A DNA stretch of 64,000 nt from Coriaria nepalensis (lineage: Eukaryota > Streptophyta > Magnoliopsida > Cucurbitales > Coriariaceae): contig CP114486.1 in the NCBI GenBank assembly GCA_027186245.1, forward strand, positions 5,671,501 to 5,735,500, written 5' to 3'. The translations under genes and the position numbers were made by a program. Of this stretch, positions 47,674-58,900 are shown one piece after another (the stretch's first letter is position 1; each line of letters begins with the position of its first letter). The notes under the pieces were generated by a model. It searched no databases. It was not told the origin of the DNA and saw only the letters and a list, made by a program, of their open reading frames with translations.

Positions 47674-50600
47674 TCATTCTACATCCACAAAAATCTGCAA
47701 TCAAAATACAATCCAGATTATCGAATATTCAGATGGAAAAGTCAGCATATTATTAGCCTATCCAGGGGAGAGCACCAACAATCGCTATGGGTTTAACCTT
47801 AAGTCTAATAGTACACATATTATTAGCTATTTTTTTTTTTTTTTTGGGTTCAAACCTGGAAAGATTTTTGAGATATTCAAATAGGCTTCATTTGACTTCA
47901 TAAGTTAAATGCTCCTTCCAAACTCAAATCTAGACAGGGGCTACAAAATCTAAATCAAAGTACAATTACAGTGTTCACAAGAAAACTTATGTAAATTCCA
48001 ATTCAGTCAAGTTCAAGTTCATCTAGATATTCATTTCAGAGACTGAAAGTTAGAAATTGTCATAACTACTTCTCATCCCAGTGCTTTTGATAGAGCAGAC
48101 TGTAAAAGCAACTGAAAAAGAAAACAAAAATGGAATAGGGTTTGCAAACTGATGCATAGATCAACTGTGAGAGGTAAATGAGATTTCAGTTGGTATATAA
48201 TGTTAAATATTTTGGAAGTTTAGAAACCCAAATATAACAGTATTTAAATGGAATACAGACCACATTCACTATTGAATTTTGTAAGCAATGCCAAACCAGT
48301 TTTTAAAACATTCACAAACAAATAAATCAGAAACGGCTCTCTCATGTAGTATCAGTTACTAACCTCCATATCCGACAAAGGGTTATGAGATTTCTTCTCT
48401 CTTGTGTCGAAAATGGTAATGCCCGTGATTCTTTGAACTCCGAGTTTGGTAGCAATGAGATTCTGAAAAAATGTAGCACTTAGGAATTACTAGAGTCTAG
48501 ATGAGATTGCTTCTGAAGCTATTTGACTGATGAAAATTAGATAAAGACAAATAATAGAACATCTTGGATAGAAAACTCATGTGAAGACCAACATTGGTGT
48601 CAGATTTCTAGAAGGTTCAAATTGAAAATGTTATTACCAGGTGGAAATCAGCAGAGCCAAATGCCTTGACTGTTGGAACAGCCTGTTGGAAAATTTCAAT
48701 TACCAAAGTCAACAGTTCTGACATGAAATTTATCGTAAGATACAGTAGAGGCATATAAAAGATGCAGACGTCTTGTATGAAAATCCAAGTGACCCTATTT
48801 CAAGTATCAAACCATGTAATATTTTGTTACTGATGCCCATGACTATAAACAGCTTGAGCAGGATCAAACATGTTAAAAACATTAAGGTTAAGCACAATTT
48901 CAACAAGAAGACAATTTATGGGAAATGAAAACTTTATGCATTTTGGATGAAAATAACATTAATAATTACCAATAATTACCAATATTGAGAGGTAACTCTT
49001 ATTTAAAAAAGTGCACAAAAATGAATACAATTATAAATATAAGTTCAGCTCCATTACCATTTTGTGGAGACCATTAACCATAACAGCTTTCTCCTCACGT
49101 GAACCATTTTGCGACAACGAAACCTCGAAGGGACCGAGTTCCCTCTCTGTCTGGTTTGTGAGATTCAAGTGTAGCTGCATGGAGAAATCGCTCATTAAAC
49201 TCCAAACCATTTCATTTAGCTAGACTTCATTCAAGTATGTAAATTAAAAGCAAATTTAAGACTAAAAACTATTTTGGCTCACAAATCTAGTTTAGGCACA
49301 CAATCTAATAATGGCTCATGCGATCTAACTAAAATATATTTAGTCAAGAAGCACTATATCTTGCATAGATTCCTGCTCACTCACATTCGGGATTGGACCA
49401 TACAGTCAATTGTAGCCTTAAATTAGTATACTAAAAATAATATGTTCATAGCCAATTCGAGGAAAACAAGTCAACTATGCAGATGAGAAAATAGACGAGT
49501 TATACTAGCTACCTGAGATTCACGTATTACTATGGCTATGTATAATTAGAGCTTAACTTTTTCTAGTTCATAACTAACACAGTAATTACAAGTAGACTAC
49601 AATTACCGAAAATGGTCTTTCCAAGCTGACCACAGATGGCATCTCCATAACATGCAACTCTATCTCCTTGTGTGTGATTGGCTGAAAAAATATACTATTT
49701 CAGATATACAAACAAAATATGACAAAGTGAACAAGTAAAGACACAACTTAGGGGGAGTAATTTAGAGATGAGAAATCAGATATTATGAACTAAACTTCGT
49801 GGCTAAATTATGGAACAAGTGCTTACGGTGCCTAAAATCTGTTGAGTCTGCAGGCGTCCTGGTTCACCTAGATTTGTGCGCCAAGTTATTTGAAGCTTAC
49901 CAAGGACATTACTTCCCTCGACTTTCATCTGTGGGGTGCCCTGAGATGACTGTTTTAACTGATAAAGATAGTAGTGAATCCCTCCACCCGATCTGATGAG
50001 AATTGGGGGCTTAAATGTCCCTCTGTCAGTGTAAGCTCAATAATTAGGAATAGAATGATGTTATCAGTTTTTATAATACAGAAGAAAGCCAATAGATGCA
50101 AAATACTTTGGGCAAAAATAAGCAAGGACTTCTAGCTATTCAATCTGCATCCTTGATATATAATACAGGCTAGGCACCTTGTTATAGAGTTGTTCCCCAT
50201 ATGACGCCCATCGACTTTTAGTATTGTTGCACTCCAATGATGAGCAGGCTCAAAGTCAACTTGGTCCATAAATAGATTTGATTTTGTATGGTTTTCAATG
50301 CAAGCTTCTAAAAATGTTGTTTCCTGAGATAGATATGCAAGTACGCAAATAGTCATTTGAGAAACTTAACTAAATGGTACCAAAGCAAGGCATGTTGACG
50401 AAATACAAGTGTTTGGTACTTGGATATTGAGATCACAGAGTTCATCCAGAATTTTTCAGACTTACAGTGAAGACTGCAATCAATGTAAACCTACCTTAAC
50501 AACACGAACCTACAAAGGAAAGACAAAAATAAATAAATATTAGATTCAAAGTCCCAAAATCGTAACTACTTGAAGCGACATGAAAATTAAATTTACCAGG

Positions 50601-52319
50601 GAAAAAGAAATGCTCCCATTATTATAGCAAAAAAAAAAAAAATCAAACTGTTGTACAAATACTTTTTGCACGTTGATGCTCGCCAAAAACAACAGGAATA
50701 CATAAATAAATAAATAATAAAAAAGAGGATAGGGATGATACCTTTGTTCTCACTGAAAGTGGATTTGCAACAATGAACTTGAAAAACTGAGGAAGATATT
50801 TACGTTCAGGATCACCATCACTATACAGTGCAGTACAGACTAGCCTAATATAATATGAGACAACAAAACACAGTTGAGCTCAGCAACCATTTACATGAGA
50901 CTGCCTCTTTTACACAATTGTGCTCACTTCACACAATTGTGCTCATACACTAGATCAATGATAAGAAATATTACGTATGAGCTCCAAGCTCCTTCACATC
51001 ATGCTCCACAATGAAATCATAACGCCCCCCTGCACGTATAGACTCAACAGGTGATTTTGAGGTGTCCAAAAGAAGGATTCTTTGCCTTTCTGTTTGAATT
51101 TCTGCCTGTGATAAAATACAACATTGCCGGATGAACGAATACGAGCAAACACCATATAAAGAACCACTTAAAAATGAGCAAATTGAACCTTAAAATAGGC
51201 ATTGTTCTATTGTTGTTTATACTTTATATATATGATGTCTAACCATAATTATTCCAAGCATAATGAATAGGATAAATCTCCGGGGAAATAGAGAAGGGGG
51301 GAAAGAAAGAAAAGCGGTACCATGTGAGTAGTAATACCAAGATCAAAATTTATCTTCAGATGAAACAAATTCACAAACAGAAATCGAAAGTCAGCAATTG
51401 GAAATTTTTTACCGGACTGTAATTCTTTGAGCCATCTAATCTTCTTCATTTGTTGAGTGTTTTCAGTCGAAGATAAGATGGGAAATTTTTTCATAGTAAC
51501 AGATACAAAGTCATAAAGCACTGCAGGCAATATATGGATTAATATTTCCAAATACAGTTTTGCAATTGGTAGGCCATATACAGAAACTGGAACATTATAT
51601 TTCCATATATGAGCATGCGTGTAGCAGTAATTCGAGATTCTTTAGCTGGCATCTTTTGCAAAATTGATGCGTCAACCAGGGGGGATAAGGATTAGGATCT
51701 AGAATGGGATTAACATTTGTTAGGGCATAATTAGGAAGTAGCATCATAGCTTGACCACGCAATGCAAACATATACTACATCTATCAACAACAAAAAAACT
51801 TCTTTCAGATATAAATTTATCAAAATGAGAATTGAGGTGATGACCTTGATTACAACTTCCCGGACTTCAAAGTTGGAGCTGTTGTTGATACTGATATAGC
51901 TACAAAAAGTTTCCCCCAAATATATTGCCCTGAAAATTCAATGAATAGGATATTACAGTCAATTTTTTATCAGGGAAGCACAAATAGCGTAACACAGAGA
52001 GAGAGAGAGAGAGGGGGGGGGGGGGGGAGCAGGACCCGAAGGCTTGTGGGAGGACGAGGAGGCCAGAGAGGCCCATGGCGTCGGAGGGATGGTTGAGGAG
52101 GAATCTAGTGGTGTAGCTGAGATCAGAATTCGAAGAGACGGAAACCTGGTTTTTGAGGAGAGATGGAAGTTGAGAAGCGGCGATGGGGTCGTCGAAGATA
52201 TCCTCGCCGACGAGTAGATCGACGGCGTCGAGACGGAGAGGTGGATCCACTTGAAACGAGGGCCTACAAAGCCTCATCACTCTGAAGGCCAAAGAGTGCG
52301 TTCCCTGAGCATTACTCAT
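47674..52319 (-). CDS. TRAPPC13: Trafficking protein particle complex subunit 13 (TRAPPC13)
   Basis: TRAPPC13 (DUF974) is an accessory subunit of the TRAPP tethering complex that activates Rab GTPases in Golgi and autophagy traffic. Minus-strand exons in order: 52319-52036, 51929-51845, 51105-50975, 50844-50742, 50509-50495 (15 nt), 50323-50178, 50022-49827, 49681-49607, 49174-49058, 48682-48638, 48462-48364, 47694-47674. Phases close to 438 residues, the usual length of plant members. Marks: MSNAQGTHSLAFRVMRLCRPSF, LLVGEDIFDDP, GLSGLLVLPQAFGAIYLGETFCSYISINNSS, RYDFIVEHDVKELGAHTLVC, RKYLPQFFKFIVANPLSVRTKVRVVKETTFLEACIENHTK, then beta-sandwich segments to the stop. The first donor (GTCCTG) is weak and is followed at once by C and TC runs. 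Alternative splicing of exon 5 is possible. Confidence 0.92.
51997..52027. repeat. (GA)n-G15 tract at the start of TRAPPC13 intron 1
   Basis: On the plus strand a GA microsatellite (51997-52012) runs into 15 consecutive G (52013-52027). On the coding strand this is a C15 tract followed by (TC)n, beginning eight bases after the exon 1 donor GT. Both length-variable and able to affect donor recognition. Confidence 0.85.
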
Positions 52320-52647
52320 CTCTCTCTCTTCCCACCCCTCTCTCTGGGAATTAGAAATTTGTAGTCACTAAAAAGTACGGAAACTGAGGAAGATTCGAGT
52401 CCGATTGGAGGTGACGATCGTTTCTAAGGTTTTTTTTTTTTCCCCCTTCCTTTTTTTGGCCAAAAAAGGGGCACGTGAGATGAAGCACGTGTCAAGGTGC
52501 CCGTGTCGCTTTCATCAGTCTCGGACACTACTTCCTGACTACCAAATCTAGCTTGCTTATATTGGTGTTGGATCGACCGAACGATCGAGACAGAGAAGAA
52601 GAAGAAAACAAAATTGCGTTCTGATTTCGATATTCAAAAAGGATTCC
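52320..52647. promoter_or_regulatory. 328-bp divergent promoter between TRAPPC13 and the membrane-protein gene
   Basis: Two start codons on opposite strands are only 328 bp apart, so both genes probably share a bidirectional promoter. Two G-boxes (CACGTG) at 52472-52477 and 52486-52491 are spaced 14 bp start to start, and the second is followed by TCAAGG. G-boxes bind bZIP and bHLH factors (for example PIFs, ABFs). Each leader can be at most about 150 bp on either side of the G-boxes. Confidence 0.7.
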
Positions 52648-53494
52648 ATGATTTCCAATGAAAAAGCGAAGACTATAAGCCTCCAGATTCAGAGGCTCAT
52701 AGAGGAGAACAGACCTAAGGAATCCTCTGAAGAAGAAGAAGAAGAAGGAAACAAGGATGAGGCGTTTCTTTCCAGATTACTTGCCGAGGTAAAAATTTAG
52801 GGTTTCTGATCTCGAATTCAATTCCGGTTTCGGTCCTTTTCTCCTCTTTTTTTTTTGTTTTTTGGTTTTATTTTTTTGTTACGGTTCTTCGTCTTCTATG
52901 GATTGATTCCTGATAGTTTCTTTACTTCTGAAACTCGATAATCGATGATGCCTTGGATTATAAATTTCTTGAGTCAGAATTCTTCTTCACTGCAGTATAT
53001 AATTTAATTGATAATTGAATGTTTAACAGTTGGAAACATTGAGAGGGGAAGGGAAGTTTAAGAGGCAAAACGAAGAAGAAGCGTCTGCTGAAGCCGAAGA
53101 AGACCGCATAATTTCGGAACCAGTTGGTAATGACTTAGAGGAGGAGGAGAAGAAGAAGGAGAAGGAAGAGAAAGAAATGATACTGGAAGAGCTTAGAAAG
53201 GTGAAGAAGCAGAATGTGATAACACACTGCCTTCTCTCTGCACTGATAGTAGTAACTCTTGTTTGGCAACTTTCTGAGGTGAGTCTTATTTTGAAAGTAA
53301 AAGATGGGCTGAATAATCCATTTAGATCGATAGGGAATATGGTTAAGGACATTGTGATTAGGAAAAGACCTGGAAATGACAGAAATGATGGAGAAGATAA
53401 TTCGTCTCAGATGGAAGCTCCTCCTTCTATCCCTCCTCTTAAAATGCCAGAACTGCCTCAAATGGATTTTGGGTTAAATGGTCAAAATCAATGA
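52648..53494 (+). CDS. Small single-pass membrane protein with acidic N-terminus, function unknown
   Basis: I recognise a conserved plant protein pattern but no named function. Exons: 52648-52788 and 53030-53494, phase 0, 201 residues. The N-terminal half is very acidic (ESSEEEEEEGNKDE, DLEEEEKKKEKEEKE) and is probably a charged helix. One hydrophobic segment, THCLLSALIVVTLVWQL, lies at about residues 108-124, with a basic stretch KKQ before it. After it comes a motif-rich segment (SEVSLILKVKDGLNNPFRSIGNMV) and a proline-rich, probably disordered tail (MEAPPSIPPLKMPELPQMD). Charge distribution suggests the acidic part faces the cytosol or stroma. It is not secreted. The start ATG is the first in the shared promoter transcript. 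Confidence 0.85.
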
Positions 53495-55970
53495 CCTTCT
53501 CCTTCCTCTTTTTTTATGACAAGAAAGAAAAATCCAGATTCAAACTGATTTCTTAGCTCTTTTTCTAATATTCCTGCGATGTTGGAATCAATACTACAGT
53601 TATGCTTTGGGGTTAATTTTATGCATTTTTCTCATAAATAATTTGTACATGAGGTATGCAACCAAAAAATTTGTTCTTCTTTTTGCTCTCCACCTTTTTT
53701 CCCTTTAACATTTTTTTTCCTGAAGAAAAGAAATTTGAGCAAATCAATGGATGAATGTGGTAATAATTACAGAAACCAATTCATGTTAGAAAAGAAAAGC
53801 AGGTGAAAGGGAGTCGTTAACTACTTTTTAAACTTTGGATCATATTTGAAAGTTCTTTCTTCATCATCAGGATCTGCTTTATTTCTATCCCAGTTTACTA
53901 CTTTTTTAGTATGTGATGAATTTCTGTTTAACTTGTTTTGTTCCCAAATATGAGAGAATACATATATCATAAGCTCAATCGAAGCTGCAAATTACAGTCT
54001 TCCACTTTCTCCCCTGTCGTCTGCTTTGGCATCTTTTTCCCTGAAGGAATTGAGGAAGAGGGAGTGGTAAATACTTTGGCTAGTTACACTTCGGTGCACG
54101 GTCAAAATCTTATCACGATTAAAAAGTTATTGATCTTTATTGTTCAATATCGTTAAACATGAGGACATGATATTACCAAATTTTAAACATCAAGTCAATA
54201 TGTTTAATAATATTGGATAGTTAAAATTTATTATTTTCTCATATATTAAGATTTTGGAAGGTTTCCACCTGTACGGTACGGACGTGGTATGTTATGTCAT
54301 TAAAAAAATTCATTTATTATTTTTAAATTCTTAAATTTTTTTTTTTTTTCTATTTTTTTTCCTATTAATTTATTAGATTTTTATATACTCCAATTTTTTT
54401 GGGATAAAAAATTAGAGATAAATAAATTAAAATTTAGTATTGGTAAAAAAATGATCAAAATAATTTTATCTTTTTTCTTTAAAAAAATTAATCAAAAGGA
54501 TTCAAAAGATATCTAAATTAAATTAGTTTGGCTCTTGGTGAAGAATTCGTTTGTAGGATCCCTTACTTTATGAAAAAGGGGAGATTTGACCAATTTGATT
54601 TTTTTTTTGGCAAAAAATCAGATCAATCCAATTCTTCTTCTTCTTCATTAGAATTGAGGGGGGGAAGTAAGAGCCCAACAATAGAAAAACCCAATCGGTC
54701 AAATCTCATTCTTTGTAAAGTATGAGATCTTACAATCGGATCTTTATTAAGAACTATATTGATTTTATTTGGATTTCTCATATCGTTTCGATCGATTTTT
54801 TTTTTTAAGAAATGAATTATTTTAATTTATTTTTTTATCTCTTATCTTTTTCATTTGTTTCCCAAAAAAAAGATCATATAGGAAAATAATAAATTAATAG
54901 AGGAAAAAATTGAAAATAATAAAAAATTAAGAATATAAGAATAACATGATTTTTTTTTAAATGACCTGGCATGCTGACGTAATGTGACATATTATTGCTG
55001 GTGGTCTGAAAATTAATAGAGGAACCAAAAAAACTCATTTAAAACTATAAATAAATTAACAAATGGATGGGAGACTTAATAAAGATGAAATTATAAAAAT
55101 CAAACTAAGAATAAAAAGTGAATTAGCATTTCAATTTATATCTTGACTTTTAGTAGGTTTTGTTTTTTAGGTGAGCGTCTTGCTCGGCCTTTGTCCTTGG
55201 GCTGCGTGTTGGGCTTTTTTCTTTTAATAACTGTTATTGGGCCTGTTTTTTTCTTAAGCAAGAGTGATTTTTTTTTTTAACGCATCTACTTATATTCAAG
55301 CTGAGCTTGAGACCTCTGTAGACGGAGGTACCGCGAGCTCAAGCCGAGCTCGTGACCTCAATTAATGAAGTTTTAATTTTATTTTTTTTCCTATTTAATT
55401 AGATCCGACTCTTTCTTAAAAAAAATTGAATCAATTAAATCTTATTTTTTTATAAAGAATTAAATTAATTCGATTAAATCTCTCACAAAGAATCAGGACA
55501 CTTAAATACATCACGAACAAATTAAATCATTTTGATTAATTCCATGCAAAAAATATTAAAAAAAAATAGCTTTGATCGATTTAAATTATAAAATATAATA
55601 AAAAAACACAATTTTTTATAAGAAATAAAAATATCGTTTGGCAGCCTTTGACGAAAGAACACAAAACAGTTATCGTCCCCTTTTCATGCTACCTCTATTT
55701 TATTATAAATTACAAAATTGTACAGAACCCAATAAATACAAAACCCTATTTTCACTGTTTCTAGCTCTAATTTACCAATGATTTTTACCTATTTGCATAT
55801 AAGATCACCAAAATCACAGTCAGTAACCTGCTGAAACAAAATTATTTCCTCTGTTTTTTCAGTGGTTAAGTTTTGAATTTTTAAAGCCTTGTCTGATGGA
55901 AACGAACCTTTTGACCACCTGAATGATATGGGAACTTACCTAATGAACAAAAACAATTATATGCAGCCAC
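53495..55970. other. AT-rich intergenic region between the membrane protein and MED16
   Basis: After the 3' UTR this DNA is AT-rich with homopolymer T and A runs. The stretch 54530-54790 contains GATCAATCCAATTC and AACCCAATCGGTC-like phrases in opposite orientation around a TTC repeat, and could be a decayed MITE. A GC-richer spot at 55290-55365 includes GAGCTTGAGACCTC and the related GAGCTCGTGACCTC. No conserved protein or RNA was found. The last few hundred bases hold the MED16 3' UTR. Confidence 0.45.
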
Positions 55971-58900
55971 CTACACAACTCGAACCCATGTTCCACCGCA
56001 CATTGGACAACCATATGCCCATCGACTGATCCACCAAGTCTCCCTCTCATTTTGGTTAGGCGGATTCGTAGTGCCGGGTGAAGCAAAAGCCGAGGTTTGC
56101 CTCAAGCATCTTATGCACTTTACCACAATAAGACAGCATTAATGGATTAGCTAAGATTCATAAATGATGAACAAAATTAAGAAGAGAAACTGTGAAGGAA
56201 AGTTTGCTTCAAACCTTGTACCAAGACCCTTCAAGACCAGTCTTCCAAATGGCAGTGACAACATCTCTTCTAGATCCCATTATACCCAGATATCCTCCAA
56301 GCCCTATGGAAGTGTTCAAGCCAAAAGCTGCATCTCTTTCAGACATCCTACGTTTCCTTGGCCACAGAACATTGCTTACATAATAAACATCACCATTTTC
56401 AACCGTGTTCATATCAAGTGGGTCTTCAGAATTACTTAGCTTGGGGTTATCATCTATAGGGCCCAAATTATCTAGTTCAGACCAAGGCCCCCCATACATA
56501 TTTCGTCTATGCCATTCTTCGGCTGGAGGGTGTAGTTCCAATTCCCTGAGTAACAAACCAGCAGCATCTGCACCTCTAGGTCGAGGCATATTCTGTGCAA
56601 ACCAAATTGGGAAGAAATGTTGAGAAGAAAAAGTAATCATAATACGACTTGAGGTAGTGTACAGATTTGGTCCTACTATTCTAAGCAGATAATTTTACAT
56701 TTTTTTTTACACAGAGCATCCACTTAACATTCTCAGAGTGAAAAAAGCTATCATTGCATATCACTGTCATGCTTGTGCCACAAATGGGCAGATTCTTTTT
56801 ACTTATCCCAAGTAATAAAATACTGAGAGTAAGCAATTGTATCGCTGGTGATCAATGTTATACATGAATAACTTGACCCCCAGATGACGCAGGGGTGAGT
56901 ATAGGCGAGAGAATATTTCTATAAAGAAATTAAAAAGCTTTAGTAACTTGTATAAAGAAATGAAAATGCTTTAGTAACCGCTCCCTAAACTTTCTAATGC
57001 AGTTTCCAAAGTAGAATTTTTCTTATTCAATACAAAGCACATAATATGCAGCCATAGCCAAACCGTCCTTAGATAGTGCATATGTGGGCTTAATACTCAA
57101 CAGCCTTCTAAGAGCCAATATGGATAGTTAAAAAAAATAAAAAATAAAAAGGAAAAAAAGTAATTACCTGCATATGTGGGCCAAGGGATGCTTCTACAAC
57201 CTCTGGAAGCACAGTGTAATTCCCATCAATATAGTGGAGCCTCACTTGGATGTTACTACCACCAACCTGTGATACTGGTAATGGATGTACAAGGCCAGCT
57301 GTTCTCTTGCAAAGATCCATAAGTATGAGGAAAAGGACTTTCACCTGCAAATTGCACAGTAAGTGAAGCTATGTAATGGTTACACCATATGGCACTTTCC
57401 ATGTGGAATGACAGGTTAGTGAAAACTCATTACAGGCCCACCAAATAGGAGTTAGACCACGTGAAACTGTTTCGATAGTGCATCGGAGATCAAATTGAAC
57501 TGGAAACCAAGATGAAAAGTAGTATCCGTGCTTTATCAAATAGATAGATTTAATTACAGCTGAAGTTTTACCTCCTCAAAAGTGTAGCCTTGACCGGCAT
57601 TGCCTGTACCTAATCTTGATCGGCCAGCAGGACCTTCTTCAGGTCCTTTTGCCCCAGCTACAATCTGCCCAGCTCGAGCTGCCTGAGTTTCATCCACTTT
57701 AACTATGTTTGATGGCTTAGAAGAAATGGAGCTAATCTCTTCCATTTTTCCAGGAACACCAGGCTGGACTTTTTGCATACTAGCATTAGTATTTCTCTGT
57801 GCATTACCAATAACACGGGGCAGTTGTGTTCGCCGAAAGAAAAAACAGAAGAGTAAAAGTTGACACAATCTATGCAGGAAATGACAGTCCCCGATAAGCC
57901 GAACTGCCGGGGTTCCAGGAAAAGTCCCTGTGTTAATGCTTATTGGCATGAAGGAAGGAGATGGACCACTTATGGGGTTTGGGGTTGAATTGGACACTCC
58001 ATCAGAGGTGCTACTAATCTTAGCAATTGCACCTTGTACCCAAGCTTGCATCTGGGTGCTTCCAGTGGAACTTGCAGTACCACTTTGCCCACCTAGAAAG
58101 AAGAATTGTACACTGTTAAAATAGATGGACGGGTTTCAAAAGACCCTTTGCCTACACCGAGAAGTTAAAACTTGGACATATCAGTATTCAGTCAACAGAC
58201 AAGAAGAATGTCATTCCAAAACTTGAAGGTATCATGGGAATAAACAAAAAAACTCATCATCATCATCATCTAAGCCCATTCTCATTATTTTTGAGATCAG
58301 CTACACGGATTTTAGTTCTTCAAAATACATGATCTTCCCACATATTATCACTTAATCCAAAATCTGAGACGTTTTCCTTAACCACCTTCATCCAAGTTGT
58401 CAACAGGCTACCCCTGCGTCTACACCCTCCACTTACCTGGCAATCTAAACTTTCTCGAATTGGAGCCGTGTTTGGTTTCCTCTGCACATGACCAAGCCAT
58501 GTTAGACGTCTCTCCCTAATCTTATCCTCTATACAGGCCACACCTAGATAACTCCTAATCCTTTCCTTCCTAATTCTATCCTTACATGTTTTACCACACA
58601 TCCATCTTAATATACACATCTCTGCTACCACCCTCTTATGCATATGTTGTCCCGTAGTAGCTCAACACTCCAAGCCATAAAACATAGATGGTCGAATGAT
58701 CGTCTTGTAACACTTTCCTTTCAATCTCACAAGCATCCTTCTATCGCAAAAGACCCCTGATGTCATCCTCAATTTCATCCAACCTGCTTTAATCCTACGA
58801 TTCATATCCTCTCGAATGTCCCCAATTTTTTAGATAATGGATCCTAAATATCGAAAAACTTCACACTCTGAAACCTCCCCACCATCAATCTCAATTGGGT

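Noticed and set aside
51249..51551. 100-codon minus-strand frame between TRAPPC13 exons 2 and 3
   Set aside because: The conserved protein joins IKAEIQTE directly across this intron in phase, so no exon is needed here.
56881..57110. Possible extra MED16 exon
   Set aside because: The flanking exons (57168 and 56592) already join in phase from GPHMQ to NMPRPRG; nothing conserved lies between.
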